Assembly (NCBI GenBank): GCA_023380675.1
Contig: JAMCRS010000066.1
Coordinates: forward strand, 1 to 6,242
Direction: 5' to 3'
Origin: Chloroflexota bacterium
GTDB lineage: Bacteria; Chloroflexota; Anaerolineae; UBA4142
DNA: 6,242 bases
The first letter of the stretch is position 1; every line of letters begins with the position of its first letter. Both the position numbers and the translations under genes were made by a program. Of this stretch, positions 1-6,242 are shown in pieces. The notes below the pieces were generated by a model, which saw only the letters and a list, made by a program, of their open reading frames with translations, was not told the DNA's origin and did not search any database.

Positions 1-2066
1 TCCGCGACCAAGGGGAGAACGAGCGGTACTTCCGCGAACAGGCCGTCGGCAACCGGCCCAGCACGATCATGGTCAACGGCAAGCCGATGGAGGTTCCCCT
101 CTCTGGCTTCGCCAAGGACGTGGCCGACATCAACAAGGAGATCGCCAACCGCACCACATGGGTCGATGACAACGGCGAGCACCGTGTCCCGCTGACCAAA
201 AAGGCGTGGGACTCGATCATCGAATACGCGAACAGCAAGTTGAAGGCGTTCCTCGGCAAGACCGCCGACGACAACAAGAAGGCCCTCGCGGACTACCTCA
301 AGGATGAGGACGAGAAGCACCAGAGGGAGATGGCGTACGAGGCCAAACGGTTCCAGGAGCGCCTCCAGCACGACACGGAGATCGCGGAGAAGAACCTCGA
401 CCATCTCCGGACGGTGTACGCCTTCGAGGAGCAGCGGGCGGGCTTCGAGCGGGAAGCGCGCCTCCGGCAGGTGGAAGGCCAGGACGCCGTAACGCTCCAG
501 CAGAAGGTCGCGGTCGAGGCGCAGAAGGCGCAGATCGAGATCGACTATTTGCAGAAGGTCCATCAGGTCAAACAGGCGGTCTACGACATGGACACGCGCC
601 GGATGCTGATGGAGGAGGAGTTGACCCTCAAGCGGCTCGGCTACAAGGCCGACGAGATCAAGGCGCGGCTCGATGAACTGGCGGGCCAGCGCAAGGAGAT
701 CCGCGACCAAGGGGACGAGGCCAACGACGAGGCGGTCAAGGCGGCGCGCGAGAATGCCGCCAACCGGCAGGCGCAGATCATCCGCGAGCACAACCGCTCG
801 ATCTTCGAGTCGCTCAAGCAGCAGGCGGGCGGCGTGTTCGACGCGCTCCTCACCAAGTCGCAGTCCGTGTGGTCGGCCATCGGCAACGCCTTCAAGACCG
901 CCATCCTGACCGCGATCAAGGAAGTCGTCACGTCGCGGGTCGCGGCCATGCTGATGCAGTTGTTCACCGGCCAGAAGGTGTCGTTCCAGGGCGGCGGCGC
1001 GGGGCCTGGCGGCTCGGGCGGCATCCTGAGCGGGCTTGGTGGCCTCCTGGGGATCGGCGCGGTCCCGGTCTTCGGCGGCACGACCACGCCTGGCGGCGGT
1101 GTCGTTCCGGGCGTTACTCCTGGGACCACGCCTCCGTTCATTCCGAGCGGCGGCGGGATGACCTCGAAGGCGGGCGCGGCGCAGTTCTTCAACCTCCAGA
1201 ACACCAAGAACCTCGCCAGTTGGAAAAACCTGTACTCCGCGATGACGCTCGGCGGCGGCTTGCTGATGTTGAGCGGGGTGAAGAAGGGCAGCGCACTCAG
1301 CACCATCGGAGGCGGCGCGCTAATGGGCGCGGGCATCGGCCTGTCCGGTGGTCCCATCGGAGCCATTGGCGGCGCGGGCATCGGCCTGTACATGGATGCA
1401 ATGCGGCGCGGCGGCGGCTGGGGAGTCGCCGAGGGCGCGGCGGGTGGTGCCTTGTTCGGGTGGAACGTCGGTGGTCCGTTGGGCGCGCTCATCGGTGCGG
1501 GCGTCGGCGCGATCTCCGGCGTCGTTCGTCTGTTCATCAAGGGCGCGGGGGAGAAGGCCCGCCAGAAGATCAAGGACCTGTACGGCGTCGATATTTCCGA
1601 CAAGCAGGTCATCCAGCAGATCGTGGATATCGCCAAGCAGACCTATGGCGGCAACCTCGACATGGCGATCCGGACGGCGCAGGTGCGCGACCTGATCCAG
1701 TTGTACGCCATGAGCACCGGCCAGCAGACCAAGGGAATGCCCGCGCAGATTCACCCGCTCGATGTGGTCCAGTCGGGCGGGTCGCTCTACCAGTCTCCCG
1801 GTTACTCCAACGGAACCGCGCTTCCCGGCATGGGAGGCCTGCCCACGATGGATAGCATCGGGGCTGGCGTGGCTTCCGGTGGTGGGCCGGTCGTGATCCA
1901 ACTCGACGGTCCCGCGACCACGAGCCTCCTGCGTGGCGAGGCGGTGCAAGCGATCGCCAGCAACCCGCGCGTCGTGCAGGGCGCGGTGATGAGCGCATCG
2001 AAGTCGAACGCTGGCCGGCGGGAGTTAACAAGCGTTCAACTCAGCCCCGGTCTCCTCACTGTCTGA
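1..2066 (+). CDS. Phage tail tape measure protein, 5'-truncated by window edge
   Basis: This protein fixes tail length during assembly and is ejected with the DNA on infection. The reading frame is open from base 3 to the TGA at 2064-2066, with no ribosome binding site at the ATG at 69, so the true start lies upstream and 69 is only an internal Met. Visible in order: a charged, Glu/Lys/Arg/Gln-rich probable coiled coil (about 246-820); an amphipathic to hydrophobic stretch (about 830-965, ending AAMLMQLF); a Gly/Pro-rich linker (about 985-1170); two Gly-zipper hydrophobic blocks (about 1249-1395 and 1423-1551) that could enter a membrane; and a conserved-looking helical region (about 1555-1734) with YGVDI, GGNLDMAIRT and QLYAMSTGQ. 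That last block resembles the C-terminal part of many tape measure proteins. The tail ends with a short domain around VVIQLDGPATTSLL. The family call rests on composition, layout and the tail genes downstream. Confidence 0.88.
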   Translation, partial: RDQGENERYFREQAVGNRPSTIMVNGKPMEVPLSGFAKDVADINKEIANRTTWVDDNGEHRVPLTKKAWDSIIEYANSKLKAFLGKTADDNKKALADYLKDEDEKHQREMAYEAKRFQERLQHDTEIAEKNLDHLRTVYAFEEQRAGFEREARLRQVEGQDAVTLQQKVAVEAQKAQIEIDYLQKVHQVKQAVYDMDTRRMLMEEELTLKRLGYKADEIKARLDELAGQRKEIRDQGDEANDEAVKAARENAANRQAQIIREHNRSIFESLKQQAGGVFDALLTKSQSVWSAIGNAFKTAILTAIKEVVTSRVAAMLMQLFTGQKVSFQGGGAGPGGSGGILSGLGGLLGIGAVPVFGGTTTPGGGVVPGVTPGTTPPFIPSGGGMTSKAGAAQFFNLQNTKNLASWKNLYSAMTLGGGLLMLSGVKKGSALSTIGGGALMGAGIGLSGGPIGAIGGAGIGLYMDAMRRGGGWGVAEGAAGGALFGWNVGGPLGALIGAGVGAISGVVRLFIKGAGEKARQKIKDLYGVDISDKQVIQQIVDIAKQTYGGNLDMAIRTAQVRDLIQLYAMSTGQQTKGMPAQIHPLDVVQSGGSLYQSPGYSNGTALPGMGGLPTMDSIGAGVASGGGPVVIQLDGPATTSLLRGEAVQAIASNPRVVQGAVMSASKSNAGRRELTSVQLSPGLLTV

Positions 2067-2137
2067 AACGGTATGATTACCACGGAATCAGGAATACAGC
2101 AGACCAAAACCCTGGGCACGGCCCTGTCATTCGCAAT
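2067..2137. other. Convergent intergenic gap between tape measure and AIPR genes
   Basis: This 71-base gap lies between two genes that face each other. It is less G/C-rich than the tape measure gene before it, so it probably belongs to the inserted segment. A short forward frame beginning ATG ATT ACC at 2074 runs into the antisense gene and stops near 2223. It has no ribosome binding site and is not called as a gene. No tRNA, transposon end or attachment site is recognisable. Confidence 0.6.
2111..2124 (-). terminator. Weak candidate terminator for the AIPR gene
   Basis: Read on the minus strand just past the AIPR stop, GGGC-CGT-GCCC can form a 4-bp G/C stem with a 3-base loop. AGGGTTTTGG follows it. 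The stem is very short and the T run is only four bases, so this is a suggestion from position and shape and not a firm call. Confidence 0.2.
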
Positions 2138-3943
2138 TCAGTTCGCTTTTCCCTCAGACTTTGTACTCCTCGCCTGCCTTCGTTGTTTATCAGAGTCCAT
2201 CCGCATCAGCACCTTCTTGTAAAGAGACGAAAACGCCGTCGTGCTGATCTTGTTGAACATGCTCTGTGCGATTTCCGCTTCTGGCTTTCCGGCTGGAATG
2301 TCCAACACAGAGTCTGCAACGGCTAGAAAGGTCAGAAGGAATGCGTCGTGGTACGCGTCCGCGCGATTTTCCAGTTCTCTGCGGGCGGTTGCTAGAAACC
2401 GATTGGTCCGATCCAATTCCGTAGCGGTATCCGAGGAGCGCTCCGAAATGTCGTCCCGCAGAAGTGCACATAGAGCAGCGATGGCAAAATACACTCGGTA
2501 GCGAGGCTTGTCATCCATGTAAAAGCGCTTAAACAAAGGCGCATATTCTTCTCCGGAATAAGTCTGCTCGCATACGCCTAGCGCAACCCGGCTCTCCTTT
2601 AAGAGTAATAGCAGGACGGAAAACACGGCCTCGTCGCCATTGTGTTGATCGTACAGTCGTTCGAGGATATCTCCACGCAACTCTGTATAGTTGCCCTCGA
2701 ACAGGTTATTCGGTTTTCGGCTGAACAGGCCGAGGACAAGGACCTTCAGTTCGTCGTAATCAATTTTGGTCTGGTATATCGTGTTTAATACAGATGACGC
2801 GCTGACGCTTGTCTCGGTCTCCACGGCATACCCCAGCGTCAGAGCTAGGCGCCGAACCAACTGGGGGCGAAGGTATCGCGCCAGATCCAGGTCCACTCTC
2901 GTGACGGGGTTTTGGTAGTTTGCAGCCTTTGCGATATCCCACGCGTCTGTGGTTCTTACGATCTTGACTTGCACAAGACAGTCGTCGGGGACAGGCGCAC
3001 AGTGCACAAGGCACATCGTCGTCTGACAGCCATTCACGATCGCTGCCATTGAGAGATCGGCCGCACGGTCATCGCTTCCAATTTCGACTTCGGTTGCCCG
3101 AAAGGTAATCCCGTTATTCCGTGCCAGCATCTTGGCCGGCTCTTTGGAGATCGTCTTGATTATCTCCTCGTTTACGGTGGACCTTGTGGTCACTACCTTC
3201 CCGCTCGTGGCCCCCAAAAAGTCCCTGACATTCTCGAAAAACAGGGCGTCACCGTGCTGATTGTAGAGTTGGACCAAATCTTTACCCGAGACTGCACCAA
3301 GGTAGACGCTCTCGCACTTATTCCATTTGCTTTTTGATACGAGCGTCACGTTCGATGGTATAAGGTGCGTCTTCTTATACAACTGCTGTAGAAGCATCAA
3401 AATGCGAGGGCCATCAACTAAGAATAGGCGCCCCTGCGCGAGGAGCTCACGGTAGAACTCGCACGAAGCGAGCGTAGATGCATCGTACTTAGTGATAATG
3501 CCTTCAAGCTTCGAAGAAGTCGCGAGGGCGAAGGTCGGTATCGCAAGCCGCGGAACTTCAGCCGTTGAGGTTTCAAATAGAGATGGCTCTGGTGTTGGAG
3601 GAGTCAGGCTCGAATCGAAGTTCTTAAACTTGCTGATAATAGTGTCAAACTCATCCTTACTTCGAACCTTGTACTTTGACTGCGCGCACAGAATGCGTCC
3701 GTTCTCTGTGGCGGATGTGTAGAGATCAACGCCACCATCATGGCTCTTCTTCTCGCTCACCCGTAGAGGAGGAAACTCCTGGCCCTCGCTGGTCAACGAG
3801 ATCACCTTGAGAGCGAGGTCGAGGAAGGTATCGCCGCGTTGGTTGGACCCAAGCTCGCCGAAATGCTCGTCGAAGTGAGCCGTTAGATTTTCAAATGATT
3901 CTAGGAACTTCGGAAGTGCTTCTACAACATTCGTTTCGCGCAT
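2138..3943 (-). CDS. AIPR-family abortive-infection protein with N-terminal PD-(D/E)XK-like nuclease region
   Basis: The protein has 601 residues from the chosen ATG at 3943. The N-terminus carries a pattern typical of Mrr/PD-(D/E)XK nucleases: DGGVDLY (residues 69-75, likely catalytic Asp73) followed by AQSKYK (87-92), giving the D...QxK variant in which Gln replaces the acidic residue. The middle and C-terminal parts match AIPR (PF10592): NVRDFLG (about 238-244), NNGIT (276-280), IVNGCQTT (302-309), VKIVRTTDAWDIAKAANYQN (326-345). Family members are linked to abortive infection or restriction-like phage defence, so a nucleic-acid-cutting defence role is inferred. No signal peptide or membrane segment is seen. 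An upstream GTG at 3976 would add 11 residues, but the ATG has GGAG five bases ahead and the GTG has no good site. The gene is antisense to the tail genes and less G/C-rich, both signs of horizontal acquisition. No partner methylase or regulator is adjacent. Confidence 0.85.
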   Translation of the reverse strand: MRETNVVEALPKFLESFENLTAHFDEHFGELGSNQRGDTFLDLALKVISLTSEGQEFPPLRVSEKKSHDGGVDLYTSATENGRILCAQSKYKVRSKDEFDTIISKFKNFDSSLTPPTPEPSLFETSTAEVPRLAIPTFALATSSKLEGIITKYDASTLASCEFYRELLAQGRLFLVDGPRILMLLQQLYKKTHLIPSNVTLVSKSKWNKCESVYLGAVSGKDLVQLYNQHGDALFFENVRDFLGATSGKVVTTRSTVNEEIIKTISKEPAKMLARNNGITFRATEVEIGSDDRAADLSMAAIVNGCQTTMCLVHCAPVPDDCLVQVKIVRTTDAWDIAKAANYQNPVTRVDLDLARYLRPQLVRRLALTLGYAVETETSVSASSVLNTIYQTKIDYDELKVLVLGLFSRKPNNLFEGNYTELRGDILERLYDQHNGDEAVFSVLLLLLKESRVALGVCEQTYSGEEYAPLFKRFYMDDKPRYRVYFAIAALCALLRDDISERSSDTATELDRTNRFLATARRELENRADAYHDAFLLTFLAVADSVLDIPAGKPEAEIAQSMFNKISTTAFSSLYKKVLMRMDSDKQRRQARSTKSEGKAN

Positions 3944-4001
3944 AGTCGCTCCGGAAACCCGTCGCACCGAGATCACCGCAAGGATATCGCACTTCTACAT
4001 C
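3944..4001. other. Divergent intergenic region, AIPR start to tail gene start
   Basis: This 58-base region must hold the AIPR promoter, or part of it, unless that lies inside the tail gene. I see no convincing -35/-10 pair on either strand. ATCACC (3972-3977) is complementary to GGTGAT (4004-4009), an inverted repeat that reaches over the GTG start of the tail gene. It could be an operator or an mRNA hairpin, or chance. The forward frame of the tail gene stays open through this gap but contains no ATG or GTG with a ribosome binding site. Confidence 0.4.
3949..3952 (-). promoter_or_regulatory. Ribosome binding site that decides the AIPR start
   Basis: On the minus strand GGAG lies five bases before the ATG at 3943-3941. 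The alternative GTG at 3976 is preceded only by a TCCTTGCG stretch with no purine-rich site. This favours the shorter, 601-residue product. Confidence 0.6.
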
Positions 4002-4442
4002 GTGGTGATAACACCTTCAGTCGGCGTGCCCTCTTTCAATATGCCTGGAAACATTGCAAATGCCTCTCCGAGCACGGTGCTCCCACAAAGCCTGTCTCGC
4101 GCGTTCGCCCACACGCGCGAGTACCCGGTCATCGACAACGAATACCGGAATGGCGAGTCGCAACGGTCGGCGCAGGCGTTTACCAGTCGCAGGAAGTGGA
4201 CGCTTACGAAGCGCCTCACGCCGTCGCAGTTGGCGACCCTCCGGGCGTTCTACGATGCCCGGAACGGGTCGCACGAACCGTTCTACTTTTACGATCCGTA
4301 CGAGACGAACCCGAAGTTCTCGTACGACCCGACCGGCGTGGCGGTGACCGGCAGGTACACCGTCCGCTTCAATTCCGATTGGAGCCAGTCCGTAACTCCT
4401 GGCCGGTCGGACGTGCAACTCGAACTCATCGAACTCGCTTAG
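4002..4442 (+). CDS. Minor tail protein, lambda gpM-like / DUF2460-like
   Basis: A 146-residue soluble protein that probably forms part of the tail tip, where it would join the tube end to the fibre or baseplate. The visible pattern is that of short minor tail proteins that follow the tape measure gene: an early segment YPVIDNEYRNGESQRS (41-56), an aromatic/basic strand RRKWTLTKRLTP (63-74), a helix LATLRAFYDARNG (78-89) and EPFYFYDPYET (92-102), then a C-terminal beta region with VTGRYTVRF and VQLELIEL. The order tape measure then gpM-like matches lambda-type tails, apart from the AIPR gene between them. The start is uncertain: GTG at 4002, GTG at 4005 or ATG at 4041 (MPGNIANAS). None has a Shine-Dalgarno at normal distance; the nearest, AAGGA at 3980-3984, is 17 bases before 4002. 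The family call is made from pattern and position, so the exact subfamily is uncertain. Confidence 0.68.
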   Translation: MVITPSVGVPSFNMPGNIANASPSTVLPQSLSRAFAHTREYPVIDNEYRNGESQRSAQAFTSRRKWTLTKRLTPSQLATLRAFYDARNGSHEPFYFYDPYETNPKFSYDPTGVAVTGRYTVRFNSDWSQSVTPGRSDVQLELIELA

Positions 4443-4451
4443 GAGACGCCC

Positions 4452-4850
4452 ATGCCTGGTAAGTCGCAGTCCCACACCGATGCCGTGCTCAACGTCCTGC
4501 GCGGCAGCGCACTCGCCGGAGTGACGCCGTACGTCGGCCTGTTCTCCGTGGCGCCCGCCGACGACAACTCTGCGGGCACCGAACTGGCTGGCAACGGTTA
4601 CGCGCGGCAGGCGGTCACGTTCGGTGCGCCCGCCACGGACGCCGGGAACGTCCGGAAGGTGTCGAACACGAACAACATCCAGTTCGGTCCCGCGCAGGCC
4701 GATTGGAGTGAGGCTGTGGCGTTCGCCGTGTTCGACGCGCTCGCCAACGGCAACCTGCTCTATTGGGACGCGCTCACGGCGCCCAAGACCGTGCTCAACG
4801 GAGACTACGGCCAGTTCGCATCCGGGACGCTGGTCGTGAAGGAGGACTGA
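4452..4850 (+). CDS. Gp80-like virion / tail-fibre-associated protein
   Basis: A 132-residue protein with the layout of a widespread small phage structural family (Gp80-like, often annotated as tail fibre protein). An N-terminal helix (HTDAVLNVLRG, 8-18) is followed by YVGLFSVAP (27-35), ELAGNGYARQAVTFG (44-58), a strand NNIQFGPAQADWSEAVAFAV (74-93) and a late beta region LLYWDALTAPKTVLNGDY (102-119), ending with SGTLVV. Such proteins probably sit on the virion surface or tail tip, but no enzymatic residues are evident and the exact role is unknown. The start is well supported: AGGAG (4441-4445) lies six bases before the ATG and overlaps the stop codon of the preceding gene, which points to coupled translation. 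The gap to the next gene is four bases. Confidence 0.7.
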   Translation: MPGKSQSHTDAVLNVLRGSALAGVTPYVGLFSVAPADDNSAGTELAGNGYARQAVTFGAPATDAGNVRKVSNTNNIQFGPAQADWSEAVAFAVFDALANGNLLYWDALTAPKTVLNGDYGQFASGTLVVKED

Positions 4851-4854
4851 AGCG

Positions 4855-5256
4855 ATGGCCGACAACGTAGATATCACGCCTGGCGCTGGCGCGACCGTCG
4901 CCACCGACGAGGTGGCCGGTCGTCACTACCAGCGCATGAAGCTCACGGACGGCGCGGAGGGATCGGAGAACCACGCCAGCGTGCGCGCGGACGGCACGCA
5001 GGAGGTGAGCGTGTCCGACCTCGCTGCGGCAATCTACACGATTCTCGAAGCTCTTACCCGTCCGATCTCGCAGGAACCCGGCACCGGCAGGCTGCGCGTG
5101 ACGTTGGAGGCGGCGGCGGTGACGATAACCGGCGTGACCACAGTGAGCACGGTGACGAACCAATCGCAGATGGGCACCGCGCCAATTTGGGATGTGCTTC
5201 AAAAGCCCCTGGACCGCAACCTCTGGAACAACTCTGTCCGCATGAGGATCAGTTAA
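4855..5256 (+). CDS. Small phage virion protein of unknown function
   Basis: The 133-residue product begins MADNVDITPGAGATVATDEV and continues with HYQRMKLTDG (24-33). This opening resembles a conserved phage hypothetical family found beside tail-tip or fibre genes. A short helical part (VSDLAAAIYTILEAL, 53-67) is followed by a Thr/Val-rich beta stretch (VTITGVTTVSTVT, 89-101) and a C-terminal segment with two Trp residues (IWDVLQ, NLWNN). No catalytic motif, signal peptide or membrane segment is visible. A strong AAGGAGG (4839-4845) inside the end of the previous gene lies nine bases before the ATG, and the next gene starts at the base after the stop. It is probably a structural or assembly component of the same unit. 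The function is not known to me. Confidence 0.62.
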   Translation: MADNVDITPGAGATVATDEVAGRHYQRMKLTDGAEGSENHASVRADGTQEVSVSDLAAAIYTILEALTRPISQEPGTGRLRVTLEAAAVTITGVTTVSTVTNQSQMGTAPIWDVLQKPLDRNLWNNSVRMRIS

Positions 5257-6242
5257 ATGCCTACGACTCTCGCTTTCAAACCGTTGATCGATCTCCCCGA
5301 GTGGCGTCCCGTCGCCAACGCGCCTGCGGTGTCGGGCGCGGGCACGCAGTTGGTCGCCGGCCTCCGGAACAACAGCGACCGGGGCGCCTACGTGTACATG
5401 CTCGTCAACGCGACGACGTTGTGGCAGTACGACGTGGAGGACGACGATTGGATGCAGTTGGCCTCGCCCGCCTTGACCGGCACGTTCGGCGCGGGCGCGG
5501 GCGCGGTGATGATGCCCACGCAGGGGCCGCGGGGAGTCCTGGCTGCTGGCAACACCACCACGAGCGTCGTGTTGAGCACTGCGCTCCCTGCTGCCGTTGC
5601 GCCGAACCAGTTGGCGAACAAGGGCAACTCGAACGGCTTCAAGATCCGCATCATCGGCAATAGCGCGGGCGGGTCGGGCAAGACGGAGACGGCATATATC
5701 ATCGGCAACACTGGCGGCACGACGCCGACGCTCTACCTGGACGCGCCTCTCTCGTTCACGCCGCAGGCTGGCGATGCGTACGAGATCCGCTCCGGGCGGT
5801 TGTACCTGATGAGCGCGGGCACGCTGGCTGCTGGCTGCTGGAAGTACTACGACATCGCCACAAACTCGTTCTCTGGAAACCTCGCCACCACGAACCTGCC
5901 CGCCACGCTCGGCACCGACTCCTGCTTCCTGCCGATGGATGAGGCGTACGTGCCCTTCGATGCAGATCCGGGCGAAGGGTTCCTCGGCAACTTGACGGCC
6001 ACCGCGACCGCCGCGACCAGCATCACCGGCCATGCCGCCGGCGGCGACTCCGGCGGGCTCGCCAACGAGTACCGGAACTTCCAGATCCGGATCGTGCAGG
6101 ACACGGTGAATCCGACCGCCGTTGGGCAGCGCAGGAACATCACGTCGCACACGGCGGGCGCGTCCCCGGTGTACACGGTCCCGGCTTGGACGGTGACGCC
6201 CTCCGCTAACGCGGTGTACGTGATCGAGTTGAACGGCGACCG
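5257..6242 (+). CDS. Large repeat-containing phage structural protein, 3'-truncated by window edge
   Basis: The frame opens at the ATG at 5257, directly abutting the previous TAA, and stays open for 328 codons to the window end, so the C-terminus is missing. GAGG (5244-5247) lies nine bases before the ATG. The protein begins MPTTLAFKPLIDLPEWRPVA. From about residue 41 it is built of two diverged tandem units of about 140 residues, the second cut by the window edge. Each has a Kelch-like strand with Trp-x-Tyr followed by Asp (WQYDV at 56-60; WKYYDI at 195-200), a Gly/Ala/Thr-rich middle, an IRI strand (130-132; 277-279) and a closing strand before the next unit (AYEIRSGR, VYVIELNGDR). Repetitive beta architecture and the position at the end of a tail-tip cluster suggest a fibre, spike or virion surface protein. 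No enzymatic motif is visible. Low A/T and absence of stops in this frame rule it in as the real gene over the long antisense frame beneath it. Confidence 0.75.
   Translation, partial: MPTTLAFKPLIDLPEWRPVANAPAVSGAGTQLVAGLRNNSDRGAYVYMLVNATTLWQYDVEDDDWMQLASPALTGTFGAGAGAVMMPTQGPRGVLAAGNTTTSVVLSTALPAAVAPNQLANKGNSNGFKIRIIGNSAGGSGKTETAYIIGNTGGTTPTLYLDAPLSFTPQAGDAYEIRSGRLYLMSAGTLAAGCWKYYDIATNSFSGNLATTNLPATLGTDSCFLPMDEAYVPFDADPGEGFLGNLTATATAATSITGHAAGGDSGGLANEYRNFQIRIVQDTVNPTAVGQRRNITSHTAGASPVYTVPAWTVTPSANAVYVIELNGD
5377..5787 (+). repeat. Internal protein repeat, unit 1
   Basis: Residues about 41-177 of the last gene. Marks shared with unit 2 are the W56-x-Y58-D59 strand, a Thr-rich run (NTTTSVVLST), QLANKG then GFKIRI (127-132), and a Thr-Pro-rich strand ending AGDAYEI. 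The units are recognised at protein level. DNA identity is not obvious, so the duplication is old. Confidence 0.55.
5788..6242 (+). repeat. Internal protein repeat, unit 2 (cut by window end)
   Basis: Residues about 178-328. They parallel unit 1: LYLM then W195-x-Y197, a Thr/Ala-rich run (TATAATSITG), GLANEY then NFQIRI (274-279), and a strand ending SANAVYVIEL. The offset between matching points is 139 residues at the Trp strand and 147 at the IRI strand, so a few insertions separate the two. A third unit probably follows beyond the window. Confidence 0.5.

Noticed and set aside
641..1636. Long antisense open frame (331 residues) under the tape measure gene
   Set aside because: It is Pro/Ser/Ala-rich, low in complexity, and mirrors the Gly-rich codons of the forward gene. 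There is no recognisable domain, so it is a by-product of high G/C content.
869..1855. Alternative forward frame (328 residues) within the tape measure gene
   Set aside because: Very Arg-rich and disordered-looking, with no ribosome binding site. It is a +2 shadow of the tape measure frame.
2074..2223. Short forward frame starting MITTESGI between the tape measure stop and the AIPR 3' end
   Set aside because: No ribosome binding site, about half of it overlaps the antisense AIPR gene, and there is no recognisable family. It is kept only as a possible junction remnant.
3943..3976. Upstream GTG start adding 11 residues to the AIPR protein
   Set aside because: The ATG at 3943 has GGAG at five bases while the GTG has no purine-rich site, and the first 11 residues show no family feature.
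2067..4001. Transposon or insertion sequence carrying the AIPR gene
   Set aside because: No transposase, no clear terminal inverted repeats and no exact target duplication are seen at the edges of the A/T-richer segment.
4017..4904. Antisense open frame of 295 residues under the gpM-like and Gp80-like genes
   Set aside because: It has an Arg/Gly/Val/His-rich composition typical of shadow frames and lies across two well-supported forward genes.
4795..6150. Antisense open frame of 451 residues under the last genes
   Set aside because: Arg/Ala/His/Val-rich composition without domain features. The forward frames there have ribosome binding sites, tight spacing and family-like sequence.

Overview
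This is high-GC phage or prophage DNA covering part of a late tail module. An antisense gene of different base composition interrupts it. The forward-strand genes are strongly G/C-biased: a hand count of positions 5461-5520 gives 47 G/C of 60. The host is therefore probably a high-GC bacterium, but I cannot name it. There are no tRNAs, rRNAs, CRISPR arrays, transposases or integrases in the window.

Layout. Positions 1-2066 (+) hold the C-terminal two thirds or so of a tail tape measure protein whose start lies upstream. Positions 2138-3943 (-) hold a stand-alone AIPR-family (abortive infection phage resistance) protein with an N-terminal D...QxK nuclease-like region. Its DNA is visibly richer in A/T (positions 3361-3420 count 26 G/C of 60), and it points against the rest of the module. 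From 4002 the forward tail cluster resumes: a lambda gpM-like/DUF2460-like minor tail protein (4002-4442), a Gp80-like virion or tail-fibre-associated protein (4452-4850), a small conserved-type virion protein (4855-5256), and a long repeat-containing structural protein that starts at 5257 and runs off the window end.

How it fits together. The tape measure protein sets tail length. The gpM-like protein is placed where a tail-tip protein is expected, straight after the tape measure gene. The next three genes are packed with gaps of 9, 4 and 0 bases and look like one transcript for tail-tip or fibre components. The AIPR gene has no structural role. It looks like acquired anti-phage cargo (a 'moron') placed exactly between two tail genes. 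Late transcription of the tail module would cross it in antisense, which suggests the defence gene is expressed mainly when the late operon is silent, for example in a lysogen. No stretch longer than about 75 bases lacks a gene.
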